DNA of 64,000 nt, taken from Cristatella mucedo (lineage: Eukaryota; Bryozoa; Phylactolaemata; Cristatellidae). The notes under the pieces were generated by a model, which did not search any database, was not told where the DNA came from, and saw only the letters and a list, made by a program, of their open reading frames with translations. Where the stretch lies: positions 1,362,001 to 1,426,000 of the forward strand of contig WPIO01000099.1 in the NCBI GenBank assembly GCA_009760855.2, given 5' to 3'. Both the position numbers and the translations under genes were made by a program. Shown piece after piece: positions 23,840-34,500 of this stretch (positions within the stretch are counted from its first letter, which is position 1; every line of letters starts with the position of its first letter).

Positions 23840-24400
23840 TGTATGTAATGTAATGTATCTCCTTCAGTAACTCCACAAAGTCATAAAGACCATGTGGGTG
23901 TTATGCAGGACAGTTTTGTATAGCGCACTCACAGCCTAAGCGACTTTCGGTACGCATTCGGTAGCCAACAGACTTCGTCTCACGCAACAAAGAGAAAGTG
24001 GGAAGCATAGCAGAGTTAGGAGAGCAGTTGAGGTAGTGAGTAGCATAGAAGTAGCAGTTCAGGACCGCTGAAAAAGATGTGCCATAGTCGGCAGTTGGAG
24101 AGTAGATGTCGTTGCGTAAGAATTCTGGAAGCGAGTTCCACAGTCTAGGACCTGCAGAGCTAAAGCTTCTGTTGCCAACTGTCTTTAGACGGAGGAATGG
24201 GACAGCTAATTTATTGTCCACGCAGGACCTGAGGGCACGAACAGGCTGAAACTGATGCAGCAGTTCAGCTAGGTACGAAGGAGCCAAGCCGTGGCGGGCC
24301 TTGTGGGTCAGCGTAAGGACTTTGCTCTGTATCCTTTGCTCAACCGGCAACCATCCTAGCTCTTTCAGCAGAGGTGACACGCGCTCAAACTTGCTGGGAC
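23840..24400 (-). mobile_element. LINE-B copy 4
   Basis: Minus-strand copy with an (ATTAC)n-type tail at about 23841. The frame from 24380 to 23901 is open for about 159 codons: LLKELGWLPVEQRIQSKV, ARHGLAPSYLAELLHQF, VGNRSFSSAGPRLWNSLP. This is the C-terminal extension only. The open frame and close match to copy 2 suggest recent activity. Confidence 0.8.
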
Positions 24401-24954
24401 TTGAAGACCACGAAGAGCTAGCACCTTAACTCATGGGCTATCGTGGCCCAGAAAGTAGACACTGAGCCTCCAGCAAGACATCAGCGTCTCTGTCCTCAGG
24501 CATACAGGAAACCTGCTGAAAAGACACATCTCGCTCGATTCCGAAGCATGCTCGGACACGAGCACCGACTGGTAGCACACGAAGCAAAGGTGTGCCACAC
24601 CACCATCGGTTTCGCCATGGGAATTCTTTTTTCTAGGCTAATGCCTTGGGAGCCGATTTCGAGATCACATAGTTATCAGGAGATTCGCCAAGCTAATAGT
24701 TGTAATGCCCACTTGTTTTGGTACCTGCCATGGCGACTGCTGGTAGGGGGCTACGTCGAGCTCGATCTTGAACTGAAAATCATCCAGGGCACCACCTGCA
24801 CCAGTGTACGATCATCTGGGGCACGGCGTGCATGAGGGTGGACGACACGAGAAGAGCATCGATCGTTGAATTTTTTTAAGGCGGTTACTGCGACCTAGGG
24901 CTCGTAGTGTTTAGGCTCCGAGCTCTCATTGCAGTCTTACATTTCGCCGCTTTT
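24401..24954. other. Unassigned spacer
   Basis: A 130-codon plus-strand open frame at 24443-24835 has no recognisable motif. It is not called as a gene. Confidence 0.4.
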
Positions 24955-26273
24955 AGTCAGACATGCTGATGGGCTCCTGCACTGCTTTGATCCCTCGCAG
25001 CCTTCGAGCACCTCAAATTCTGTCAGCTCCCTTGCTGCATGTATTGATGACATCCGCACGTGGATGGCAGCAAATTTTCTACAACTGAACAATAATAAAA
25101 CTAACTTACTAGTTATGGGAAAACCCAGTGTGATTCAGAAATTGGAAAGGCTGACGCTCATAATTGGCTCTGTTAGCATATCTCTTGTTGAATCAGCTCG
25201 AAATCGAGGTGTCATGTTCCAAAGTGAGCTCTCGTTAGACGACTACATCAGCTCCACAGTCAAATCTGCCTACTTTCAGCTACATAACATTTCTAAAATT
25301 CGGGCTTGTATAAATAAGGATACCACATCTAAGTTGGTCCATGCATTCGTGACGTTCTGTCTCGACTTCTACATCTCACTGCTTATTGGCCTACCGGCAT
25401 GTGTGATCAAGCGATTGCAGCTGCTGCAAAACTCCGCAGCTAGGCTTGTCTGTCGTGAAGTCACAGTTGCCACACCACACTACCTAATGCCGACATGCAC
25501 TGGCTACCAGTCAAGCAACAGATTGACTTCAAGGTTTTGTATCTCACTTTTATGTCACTTCATTCTTTGGCTCCAGCTTGACTCTCAGATATACTCCCCC
25601 ATCAGGTCACGCATCGTAGCACTAGCTTTTCGGAATCCAACAGTCTACCAATACCTCGTCCAAACCTTAAATCCTTTGGAGACCGTGCATTTAGTACATA
25701 TGACCTGCACTGGCTACCAGTCAAGCAATGGATTGACTTCAAGGTTTTGCTGCTCACTTTTAGATCTCTTCATTCTATGGCTTCAGCCTATCTTTCAGAT
25801 ATACTACCCCATCAGGCCAAGCATGGTACCACTGCTTTTCGGAATCCAACAGTCTGGAAATACCTCGTACAAACCTTAAATCCTTTGGAGACCGTGCATT
25901 CAGCTCGTATGCTCCCAAAGCCTGGAACTCTCCCGACTTGCGCCAGAAAATCACCTGATCTGACCACATTTAAAAGGAACTTAAAAACACACCTATTTAA
26001 TACAGCATTTAGTGGGTCCCTGTGATTCGTAATTCGTGTGCTTATGCATACTGACACTGTGCATGCTGCCACTAACCACATTTGCACGCTGACCCTGTGC
26101 ATGTCACCCCTAACCATTTGATTCATTTTGTTCATTTTTGAAGCATGATTCTACTCACCATTCAATCGCATTTCACTTTGCAACCAATTTAAAGTGCCTA
26201 GAAAGAGATTAAGTTCTCAGACGGCACTTTATCAAGTGCATTTTTACTATTGTTATTTATTATTGTTATTATT
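24955..26273 (+). mobile_element. LINE-A copy with an internal 210-bp tandem duplication
   Basis: Plus-strand copy beginning just at the YADD region (the second Asp is changed; it reads HADG), then CFDPSQPSSTSNS, AANFLQLNNNKTNLLVMGKP, AYFQLHNISKI and RLQLLQNSAARLVCRE in one open frame. The block coding for HWLPVKQ to FGDRAFS then occurs twice, starting near 25495 and 25705. The first version is of the LPIPR subtype, the second of the LEIPR subtype. The 3' UTR and tail end at about 26273. Confidence 0.8.
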
Positions 26274-26600
26274 ATGCTCCCAAAGCCTGGAACTTCCTCC
26301 TGACTTGACCATATGTAAAAAAAAAGTTAAAAACACACCTATTTAGGGCAGCATTTTGTGAGTCCTTGTGATTAGTCCTTGGTGTGCTTAGGCGTGCTGA
26401 CACTGTGCATGCTGCCACTAACCATATTTGCATGCTGACCCTGTGCACGTTATCCTAACCGTGTTATTATGTTTTTTATCAAGCATGATTTTACTTACCA
26501 TTTCAATTGCATTTACCTTTGCAGCAAATGTAAAGTGCATAGAAAGAGATTGAGTTCTCTGAGTGCACTTTACAAAGTGCATTATTATTATTATTATGCA
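26274..26600 (+). mobile_element. LINE-A 3' fragment inserted in an (ATT)n tail
   Basis: Plus-strand copy starting at the codons for APKAWN and carrying its own 3' UTR, hairpin core and (ATT)n tail, placed directly after the (ATT)n tail of the preceding copy on the same strand. Confidence 0.85.
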
Positions 26601-26723
26601 TCAAGCTGCCGTTGCCGTGCAGAAATCCTGCCTGTTCGGTCCGGCTAGCCAAGTCGCTGTCGCGTGTCTGGACCCTATTGCAGCAGCTGCCGAGCTTCTC
26701 CTACTCTTATCTTGACCCGACGG

Positions 26724-26845
26724 AAACGGAAAGAGAAGAGAGAGAGAGAGAGAGGAGAGAGAGATAGAAGAAAGAAAGATAGGTGTGATAAGAGAGAAAG
26801 AGAGAGACAGAGAGAAAGGGAGGGTGAGAGAGAGCCATTAATTTC
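26724..26845. repeat. (GA)n-rich tract
   Basis: Interrupted GA repeat. The Arg/Glu/Lys-rich frame over it is an artefact. Confidence 0.9.
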
Positions 26846-27286
26846 GGTTTGAGTCTGCCATAGTCAAGTCACGTGGATTTAAGAGCAATGCTACCGTGTC
26901 TTTGCTTTTGGCAAAGTTGCTTTATGCTAAACGCCCCTGATGGTGGTTTTGAGTGCTGCAGCCGTCATTCTCTTATAGCCTATAGTTATAATTATCGGAT
27001 TGCGTCAGGTTTGGTCGCTGCCGGCTCGGTTGTTGTGGCCGTTGCAGCGACCGGCTCTCACCTGCGGCTTACCAGTTGGGTGCTGCCAAAGAGGAGCTGC
27101 AGCGTCATGTAATTATAGCTGCCTGACCTTGGGTGTAGAAAGTTTCGACGGATATGCAAGAGATGGTCAGTGGCGAAGTGAACGCATGGTGGAGCAGTTA
27201 GGGCTCTCACGCTGGGAGTTCGGAGTGTCACTTTTGAATATAGGACTTGATACTTTAAGCTATTTCGGCATTTAGCGATAATCATA
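26846..27286. other. Unassigned region 5' of the gypsy element
   Basis: Could hold the 5' leader or LTR remains of the Ty3/gypsy element that follows, but I cannot define LTR ends or a primer-binding site. No other gene seen. Confidence 0.35.
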
Positions 27287-27735
27287 ATGACGACAATGGA
27301 AACCACCGACGTGTACACCCAGTTTGATGAAAAAGAAGGATTTGCGGCATGGATTGTGCGATTTGAGCTTGTGGCAAAGATTTCAAATGTCACTGACTTG
27401 GCCAAGTTGTTTCGGCTGGTTTTGACTGGAGGTGCTTTCTGGTCCATCAATGACTGAGCGAGGAAGAGAAGAAGAAATATAGCACGGCAAAGTGAACAGT
27501 GACCGCGGCGTTTTCACCAGTTCGTGTCAGTGTGTATGACGAGCTTTTCCGCCGGCAGTTGCGTGCGAGTGAGATTGCCGACGAATATTTGGCCGACCTT
27601 AAGCGGCTGATATCGCTGGTGACGCCTACAGCTGACGTTGCTGCCGCCGGTTTCGAAGAGTGGCAAATGTATGCATTCATCGCAGGGCTGTCAGATCGAT
27701 TCAAAGCTCAGATGAATTCAGCGCTCAGCCTTTAA
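27287..27735 (+). pseudogene. gag: Ty3/gypsy gag capsid region (broken)
   Basis: Starts at ATG 27287 (MTTMETTDVYTQFDEKEGF). It reads a capsid-like region with WIVRFELVAK to about 27457, where a TGA occurs, then in a shifted frame the typical gag helix RVSVYDELFRRQLR, EIADEYLADLKRLISLV and FIAGLSDRFKAQMNSA to the stop near 27735. Gag proteins of LTR retrotransposons assemble the cytoplasmic particle. The stop and frameshift make this copy inactive. Family call is from the EYLADLKRL-type motif and from the order of domains downstream. Confidence 0.75.
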
Positions 27736-28000
27736 AGATGACCGCGGTCGTAGCGGGCCCGATACCTTGTTGCCGCTGAGAATGAGTTCTGCAGTGGGCG
27801 CTGTACGAACGGCGAGAAGCACGACGAACGAGTCTCGCGTCCAGTCGGGGCATTTCGTCTGCTTCTTGTGTAACGATCCGGGCACGTTATCTGAACTGTA
27901 CACACCAATAGCAGAAAAATAGGGGAATCGTATGCTTTCGATGCGGTAAGGCTGTGCATGAAGCGACCTCGTATCGGAGCGAGCACACAGAAACGAATAA
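27736..28000 (+). pseudogene. Gypsy nucleocapsid zinc-knuckle region (broken)
   Basis: Two degenerate CCHC knuckles are visible in different frames: CFLCNDPG near 27860-27885 and CFRCGKAVHEATS near 27930-27968. The second has lost its last Cys (Ser instead). Stops separate them from gag and protease. Confidence 0.55.
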
Positions 28001-28266
28001 GGGGGAGCCCGTATTGCTGTGCTACAGTGTTCCCCTTGGCGGCGAAAATACCTTACGTGAAGGTATTTGTTGATGACCGTTCGGCGAATGCTATTGTTGA
28101 CACTGGCTGCTTGAGTTCCATCAAATCCCGGAAAATAATACGTGCGTCTCAGCTTGAGCCTGTTCAAGAAACCCAACCCATCATGATGATGGGTGGTAGG
28201 ATAACTGTATGCCGCTATATATGGGCAGCGTGGTCGTCGACCTTGTCTGATGACTACTGCATCTGA
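28001..28266 (+). pseudogene. Gypsy aspartic protease
   Basis: Reads KIPYVKVFVDDRSANAIVDT followed by GCLSSI, with the DTG active-site triad of retropepsin-like proteases at about 28099-28107, and the expected hydrophobic/Gly segment (PIMMMGGR) further on. The frame ends at 28266. It is flanked by stops, so it is a relic of the pol polyprotein. Confidence 0.7.
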
Positions 28267-28509
28267 ACTGCCTCGTGACCGACATCCTTCCCGGCTATGG
28301 TTTACTTCTCGGCATGGAAGCAGTACGTTGTCTTGGAGGCGTTCGAGTAAGCGCCGACGGCGAGAACATGGCGTTTTCTGGTGAGACATGCTTCGCCGGC
28401 CGCGGTTGCCGAGTGGCCAACTGAGACGCTAAGTTTTGACGAGATCCTGTCGGTCGCCGACCATGATTTTTCCGCGACGTTCGCTAACGGCGCGTGAAGG
28501 ATTTCGTGG

Positions 28510-29160
28510 ATGTGGCGAGATGGCACGAGCGCTCCCAGTCTAGAGAATCAAATACCCTCTTACCACATTCCTCTGTCCGCTCAAGCCGCACAGGAAGAGG
28601 ACGTAGAGGAGTGGATTCGACTTGGCCGGCTACTACCGTATACCGTGGAGGGCACATATCTTATTCCGCTAATGGCTGTAGTTCATTCAAGCAAAGATAA
28701 AGTGAAGCCAGTAGTGGACTACCGGGTGTTAACTCAGTACTATCGAGCCATACCGCTCAAGGAGATGTATGCGGAACGAAGCTTCGCTCCTGGCGAAAAA
28801 TGGGCAAGCACTGCAGCATACTTGACCTGAGAACGGCGTACTTACAAATGCATGCACACGAGTCACTGTGGCACTATCAGTCCGTTGAGTTTAAGGACAA
28901 ACAATTTTGCTTTACATGGCTCGGTTTGGGGTTGAATGTAGCCCCGAAAGTAATGACAGCCATCGTCAACAAAGTCTTGTCCATGGATCCGTTCATTCGT
29001 CAACGAAGCGACTCTTTTGTTGACGACATCATAGTAAATAACATTATCGTTTCCAACTATAGTCAGCGAATTGTTACAGCGGTTCGGTCTCGAAGCCAAG
29101 CCGCTCGAGCAGCTGCTGAAAGCTCGCGTGTTAATACAATGACCACTGCGTCGTGATAAG
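28510..29160 (+). pseudogene. pol: Gypsy reverse transcriptase (broken)
   Basis: Two adjoining frames (28510-28830 and 28800-29156) read YLIPLMAVVHSSKDKVKPVV and DYRVLTQYY, then after a frameshift SILDLRTAYLQMHAHESLWH, KQFCFTWLGLGLNVAPKVMT and the catalytic motif FVDDI at 29016-29030. The catalytic pair of Asp is intact but the frame is not. The phrase around LDLRTAYLQ with LNVAPKVM is typical of a Ty3/gypsy lineage common in invertebrates. The function is copying element RNA inside the particle. Confidence 0.8.
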
Positions 29161-29460
29161 GGACTTGTTTGGCGCCACGATTATGCAGTAAGTGCCCCAA
29201 GAGAGCTTCGGACGAAGACAGGTTTTTGTGGTGCGGCCAGTTAGCTGGCCACTTCCCAGTCGCAGGCTGGTTGCGTGTAGCGTGTAGCTACCTAAAGCGG
29301 AGAGCCAGTGGAGAAGGCTGGGATTCTCCGGTCAGTACAAGCGTCTTAGAGATGATAGAGGGAGTATATCGCGTCCTCGCGGAAAAACACGTTACTGGCG
29401 TCTGGTCAGTACCACCCACAAACACTGACACCTAGGTGCGATGCGAGTAGCATAGCCATG
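29161..29460 (+). pseudogene. Gypsy post-RT / RNase H-proximal fragment, truncated
   Basis: Frame 29169-29435 reads LWCGQLAGHFPVAGWLRVAC and SYLKRRASGEGW, the connection segment that follows RT in this lineage. RNase H proper, integrase and the 3' LTR are missing: the hAT terminal repeat starts at 29476. Confidence 0.65.
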
Positions 29461-29475
29461 GGGGTATGTCTAGAG

Positions 29476-30665
29476 CAGGGGTGTCCAACCTTTTTTGCAT
29501 TGGGGGGCCACATTAAAAAAATTTAAAAGGTCCGGGGGCCACATGTAAATTGGCGTAGTTTACCCCATCAGAAAATAAGATCGTAATTTAGTATGACTAT
29601 TACTATTATACTTAATAAATAAACCGCAATACAATAGTATTTTTTAGCATAATTATAATTAAAAATAATAAATAATAAAAGTTAATCATGTGTCCTGGAA
29701 AATAATTCGATAGATATTATGGCCAATCTTTTACTTTTGGATTTTTATTTTAATAACATAAAGACAGAAACTTATAAAACTTACAAAATTACATGACAAG
29801 GACTCACATAATATTAATGTCTTCGGATTAATTAAATGCCACAGGTATTCAATGTCTTAAGCAATGCAGGCATCGATGAGATATTTGGCATTGTTTCTGT
29901 TTGCATACAAAGCCGACATCTGCTGCAACAATGGATGTGGCAATTCTAAGGATTCCTGATAAATGTTTATCTGTGAGAACGGATCGAGTCTTTGTTTTCA
30001 CATTGTTCAGTCTGGAAAAAAGCTGTTTACAGCAATATGTGCTGAAAAAAGTGCAATATACCTGCGAGCATGTTTGGCTAGGTTAGGAAAAGACTCTGAT
30101 GAAACATACTGCTTGTAAAAGGTAACAAGGTCATGCTGATCATAAGCAGTTTTTAAATTGCTGTCATTATGAATGTCGATTAGTTCGAGTTGAAATTCAT
30201 CAAGTGCATCAGAGGGATCGATATTAAATGGATTACTAATCATGTTCATGTCATCCACATGTTGTTGGAAATCCTGAAACCTCTCTTCGAATTCATCAAC
30301 AAGTTTGCTAACAAGAACGGAGTACTTCATATGAGCCAGCGTTTCAGGCGATCTTGTTGCTAGTGTTGTGAAGTGTAACAGTTTCTTCTGATCTAAGTGT
30401 TTCCGGAAAAGTTTCAGCTTTTGCACAAACGCGACAACAAACTCATACATTTTATGGACCAGTTGATCCTTACCTTGGAGTTTGACATTAAGATCTGCAA
30501 GATGTTTGGTCATGTCCACCAAAAAAGCCAAGTCATTCAACCACTGCTGGTCATCGAGGAAGCCAACCTCTTTTCCCTTTTCTGTCATAAATATTTTTAT
30601 TTCGTCCCGAAGCGACCAAAACCTAGGGTCCACTAGAAAGCTAAAGAATACACTGTAGCTCTCTT
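29476..30665 (-). mobile_element. hAT transposon fragment 1, 3' half
   Basis: The left end at 29476 is CAGGGGTGTCCAACC followed by a GGGGGCCACAT block, the typical end of many hAT elements. The non-coding AT-rich part extends to about 30000 and the transposase frame follows. The other terminal repeat and the transposase N-terminus are absent: similarity fades at about 30665. A 5'-truncated DNA transposon implies a deletion or later rearrangement. Confidence 0.8.
30007..30660 (-). pseudogene. hAT transposase C-terminal half (ZBED/GTF2IRD2-like)
   Basis: An open minus-strand frame of about 208 codons covering the C-terminal half of a hAT-superfamily transposase. Recognisable stretches in order: the LRDEIKIFMTEKGKEV and WLNDLAFLVDMTKHLADLN region (the latter followed by VKLQGKDQLV), the YSVLVSKLVDEFEERFQDF segment, NPFNIDPSDALDEFQLELID, and the hAT dimerisation segment ending FPNLAKHARRYIALFSAH. 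The zinc-finger (BED) N-terminus and the first catalytic regions are not in the window. The frame stops before the usual conserved end, and an altered C-terminus (HIAVNSFFPD) suggests a frameshift. The open frame indicates moderate age. Confidence 0.8.
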
Positions 30666-30715
30666 TTGGTGAGGTGTAATTAACTAATGCCGAACCGCAT
30701 CCACGTTAAAAGCTT

Positions 30716-30985
30716 TTGGCAGCTTATTCAAGGAATCTTATAGAAAGCCACTACGAAGAATTATCGAGCAGTGCAGGAGGCAAGGGGTTGTGGTGTGAAC
30801 GGATTGCAGCGGATGTGGGTGCCAGGGGTTTTGTGGGCAGGTCGGTGACCTCGTTCCTCGAGCGCCCTGATCTTCGGGAAACGTCTGCACTGGCAGTAAA
30901 AGAGCTGATCAGTGCAGCTGAAGCTCGCATTGTTTGGAATCGGTTACAGTACTTGAGCATCTCGTATGAGGTACCGACAAACTAA
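30716..30985 (+). pseudogene. Probable C-terminal fragment of a non-LTR retroelement protein
   Basis: A 90-codon plus-strand frame: IAADVGARGFVGRSVTSFLE and a following helix ALAVKELISAAEARIVWNRL. This resembles the C-terminal part of restriction-like-endonuclease non-LTR elements (R2/NeSL type) as found in many invertebrate genomes, where a CRGFVG-type phrase precedes an Ala-rich helix. The RT part is absent. An alternative is an unrelated host exon. Sequence after the stop, to about 31240, may belong to the same relic. Confidence 0.45.
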
Positions 30986-31240
30986 GGAGTTCCTGGAGGC
31001 ATGTGCAGTTGTCTTGCCCCCGTGAAGTGAAGTGTCTAGAGTGCTCAAACCAACGGTAGAATTCTCTGTAGGTCTCCTAGCCCCAAGGGCTGCTCAAAAA
31101 TCCACCGCGGTGCTAGAAAGTTTGTTCCTAGCTGCAAAGGCGAGTCAAACATCAAAGGCCTCTAGGTACGGTAGTCGTCAGAGGCCTCAAGATGCTGTGG
31201 TCCTCAAAGTAATGACCTTTAGTAATGACCTTTCAGAGTA

Positions 31241-31403
31241 ATGACCTATAGTGGAGCCTATCAGGCTCAAGTCAAGCTAGCGTCAAGGAGAGCAGAGAGT
31301 CTTTTGTCTTAAGATTATGCAACTCGGGCCCATATCAACTTGAAATGTAAAGTATATTATTTATTATTAGCAATATATTAGCAATATTATTTATTATTAG
31401 CAA
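31241..31403. other. Spacer
   Basis: Contains two copies of the short string tatttattattagcaatat (31358-31405), a local direct repeat next to the LINE-B end. No gene. Confidence 0.5.
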
Positions 31404-31680
31404 TATATTTCAGTCTGTAACTCCACAGAGCAACAAAGACCATGTAGGTGTTAAGCAGGAGAGTTTTGCATAGCCCATCCCAAGCCGAAGCGGCTTTCGG
31501 CACGCATTCGGTAGCCAACAGCAGACTTTACCTCGAGCAGTAATGAGAAAGCGAGAAGCATAGCAAAGTCAGCAAAGGCAGAGCAGTTGAGGCGTAGTTG
31601 AATAGCGCGAAAGTAGCAGCTCGTGGCGCCTGGAAAGGATGAGCCATCAGGTGGCAGCAGGAGATTCCGCAGTAGGGTCT
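31404..31680 (-). mobile_element. LINE-B copy 5, 3' fragment, diverged
   Basis: Minus-strand 3' UTR and end of the C-terminal block (gtctgtaactccacagagca, cggctttcggcacgcattcg). Lacks a clear (ATTAC)n tail. 5'-truncated. Confidence 0.7.
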
Positions 31681-32288
31681 CTCTCAGTCCATTGTCCTGA
31701 GGTGGTGCACGAATCGTGAATCCCCGACGCTTGTTTTTTGCTCTTGGCTGATACTCGTTCTCGGTCTGCTTCTGCGCAGTCTAGCTATCTGCAGAACAGA
31801 CAAGCAGCGGCCTTCCACGGTAGCTCCCGTTCGATCCGACCGCTTACCCGGTTGAGTTGAAAAGTACTGCAGTTAATCGGGCTAAAACTCGGTTCTTTAG
31901 CTTCGGTCTGCAGCTTGTGACTGGACGACCAGCAGTGGCCTTTAAGCAAGCCAACAATAAAAATAATTGCTGGTTGTCAGTAATTCTACAACCGGACGTG
32001 CAGTACAAGAGCAGCACAAAATTACAAATGTTAATGAGTTTTATTTTTACAGAGCCGTGGATAATAAGTGACCCGCAGGAGCTTAAAACCGAAAGAGAAA
32101 AAGGCTAAAACGGCCACTCAGCACGGAAAATAAAACTGGCACTTTCACAAAAAATGGGAAGTATCAAAAATCACCTACTGAATTTCCAGCCAATTTATAT
32201 GCAGGAATATTTAAGTGGAAAAATGTCAGGATGAACCAGATCAAAAACTCCCGTCCAGCTTTCAAGTAAAGACGGAAAACAGGCAGAG
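31681..32288. other. Unassigned; may include hAT-2 5' end
   Basis: No clear gene. The last 200 bases are AT-rich and lead into the hAT-2 transposase start, so they may be its 5' UTR; I could not find a terminal inverted repeat. Confidence 0.4.
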
Positions 32289-34484
32289 ATGAGTGATAGT
32301 CAAGAGACTACAGTTTAAGTCTTGCAACAAGTTGAGCCCGAGATGGGTTACAGCGACCCTGCCTCGTGTTCCTCTGACAATAGTGGAAACATTAGCCCAC
32401 TGTTCGTGCAAAAAAAAACAGCAGCAGGTATTCCCGTGACTTTCCAAAAGATGGACATAGCAGAAGATTATTTCAGATCCATTACGAAAGAAGGCTTGCA
32501 AATGGAAAATAAATGAGCCGCCTGCGTTTGATGTATTCTATATCAAGAGATGTGGTATCCTTTTTTTGCTGTAAGCAAATTAGCAAAAATGCTAGCATCT
32601 CGTCTTTGCAGGAAAGTGACTGTTAAGATTGGAAAAATCTGTCTGGAATTTTTCCTCACATGAGAAAAGTCAATCACACCTAGAAAGTTATCAAGCTTAG
32701 AGGACATTGGAGGTGCGGCTAGCAGAAGGCAAGACAATATATGGGACAATTAAACAGAAAATTAAGCAACAAGAGTAATATTAGAAACAAGGTCTTGGAG
32801 CGCCTCGTTGCATTATCAAGGGTACTTGGGACTCACCATTGAGCTTTGTGTGGAACAAGAGAAAAGCTTTTTGCACATGAGAATAGCAAATTTCTCAAAT
32901 TCGTTGAGTTTCTGGACCTCTGAGGTCCTCTGATTATGGAACACTCGTGGAGGATTACGGACACAGAAACCTACGTACATTATCGTGTGAATAAGTTCCG
33001 AAATGAATTTAAGCACACTTTACCTTTACAATGACTCGTAAGATTACTGAAGCAGCCAATTCAGCAAAATACTATTAAACCATCCTTGCCCCAGATGTCA
33101 GCCGCACTGAGCAGATGGCCATGGTTAGTCATTGCGTTCACTTAAGTGAAACTGAAGCGATAATCGGAGAGCATTGTCTTGGTTTTATCCCGTTATAAGA
33201 GCTTAATTTTACATCCATGACTACAGTTCTTTTTGAGAAGCTCAACGATGCTAGATTGGATATTCAAACTTCGAGATGGCAAGGATATGCTAATGGCGGT
33301 AACATGAAAGGCAAAGACAACGGATTGCAGAAGCGGACACTTAACGTAAATCCACGAGCCTTCCATGTACGTTGCTGCGTCCACTGCTTGAATCAAGCTG
33401 TAAACAATGCAGCAAAGAGTCGTCTCAAGGCTGTTAATTTTTGTATTTGCTTTGGCGAAGCAAATGTCCAATTTTTTCTCAGAATCTACTCAGCGTTGGG
33501 CATCCTCAAAAGTCACACCCCTGATACCAGTGATTTTACGTCAAAACAACTCCGTGAAGCAAGATGGGAAAGCAGATTCGATGCCCTGAAACCACTGAGA
33601 TACAACCTTGACAAAGTTCATTGTACTCTTACTAAGATGTATGAAGACACGAGTCAGAAAGATTAGGCTGGAGCACCAGGAGACGAGATTTGAAGCACAA
33701 ACAATGGCCACTAAATATAGCAAAAGTTTCATTTGTGGGATGGCTTCTCATCTGTTAAATTTTGTTGGACGTCAATTTCAACAGCCAAACCAGCTAAGGA
33801 AATATGTAAATGAAAAAGCTAATGAATGTAGTAATTAAAATAACTAAATATATAAATAGCTAAACAAAAATAGCTAATAGCTAACATAGCTGAAGATCTA
33901 AAAGAGCTTAAGAGATGGAAATTGCATTCACTTTTGAAGCATATAGACAATCGAAAAAGTAAACGCTGTTTCATTATGAAACACAAAATAAGGCTGTAAG
34001 GCTCCCAAGAACAGCTTTAAAGTTAACTTTAAATTTGCTAATATAGACTTGTAGCAAAACCTATAGCTAAAGGTTCTATCAGATTTAATAACACATTTCT
34101 AGCGTACCTACAAAGGAAATCCTTAGTGAGTCCAAGTCTCTAGAGGAGTCTCTTACTCACAGAGAAAACAAATATTTAGATGGAGAGCAACTGTGAGGTG
34201 AGGTGCAAGTCATTTCCAGGAGGCTTTGCCAGACTATGAATCCCCAACATATCTTGCAATTTCTGTTGCAGCATACATTGGAAGAAATTGTCCCCAGCCT
34301 TTCAGTGGCACTGAGAACTTTACTTAATTTACTAATTTCAGTGGCTAGGGAGGAACAAGTTTTCTCAAAGTTAAAAGTAATAAAAATTATCATCTTTCAA
34401 CAGTGCGCCAAGAGTGACTGTGTGAATGAGCGACAACTTCTATTGAATCGGATTTGTCATCCTCTTTCGACATCAAAGAAATGA
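32289..34484 (+). pseudogene. hAT transposase, ZMYM1/DUF4371 type, decayed but near full length
   Basis: Starts at ATG 32289 (MSDSQETTV, then a stop). Plus-strand pieces in several frames follow the usual order of this transposase: an N-terminal zinc-finger-like region (32523-32650), a region with NKVLERLVALSRVLG (about 32790), the DUF4371 core with NGGNMKGKDNGLQKRTLNVN and FHVRCCVHCLNQAVNNAAKS in one frame (33217-33666), the LREARWESRFDALKPLRYNL segment, and finally the hAT dimerisation domain EIVPSLSVALRTLLNLLISV and REEQVFSKLKVIK (34203-34484). At least four stops or frameshifts make it non-functional. ZMYM1-like host proteins derive from this family; here the decay favours an ordinary dead transposon. 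Confidence 0.8.
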
Positions 34485-34500
34485 GATAGCCAAGAAAATA

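Noticed and set aside
27160-27235. tRNA-like stretch (tggtggagcagttagggctc followed by gggagttcgg)
   Set aside because: A and B box similarity is weak and no acceptor stem can be formed; it may be part of the gypsy leader. Not called as tRNA.
32289-34484. A domesticated ZMYM1-like host gene
   Set aside because: An early stop after nine codons and several frame changes across conserved parts indicate a dead transposon.
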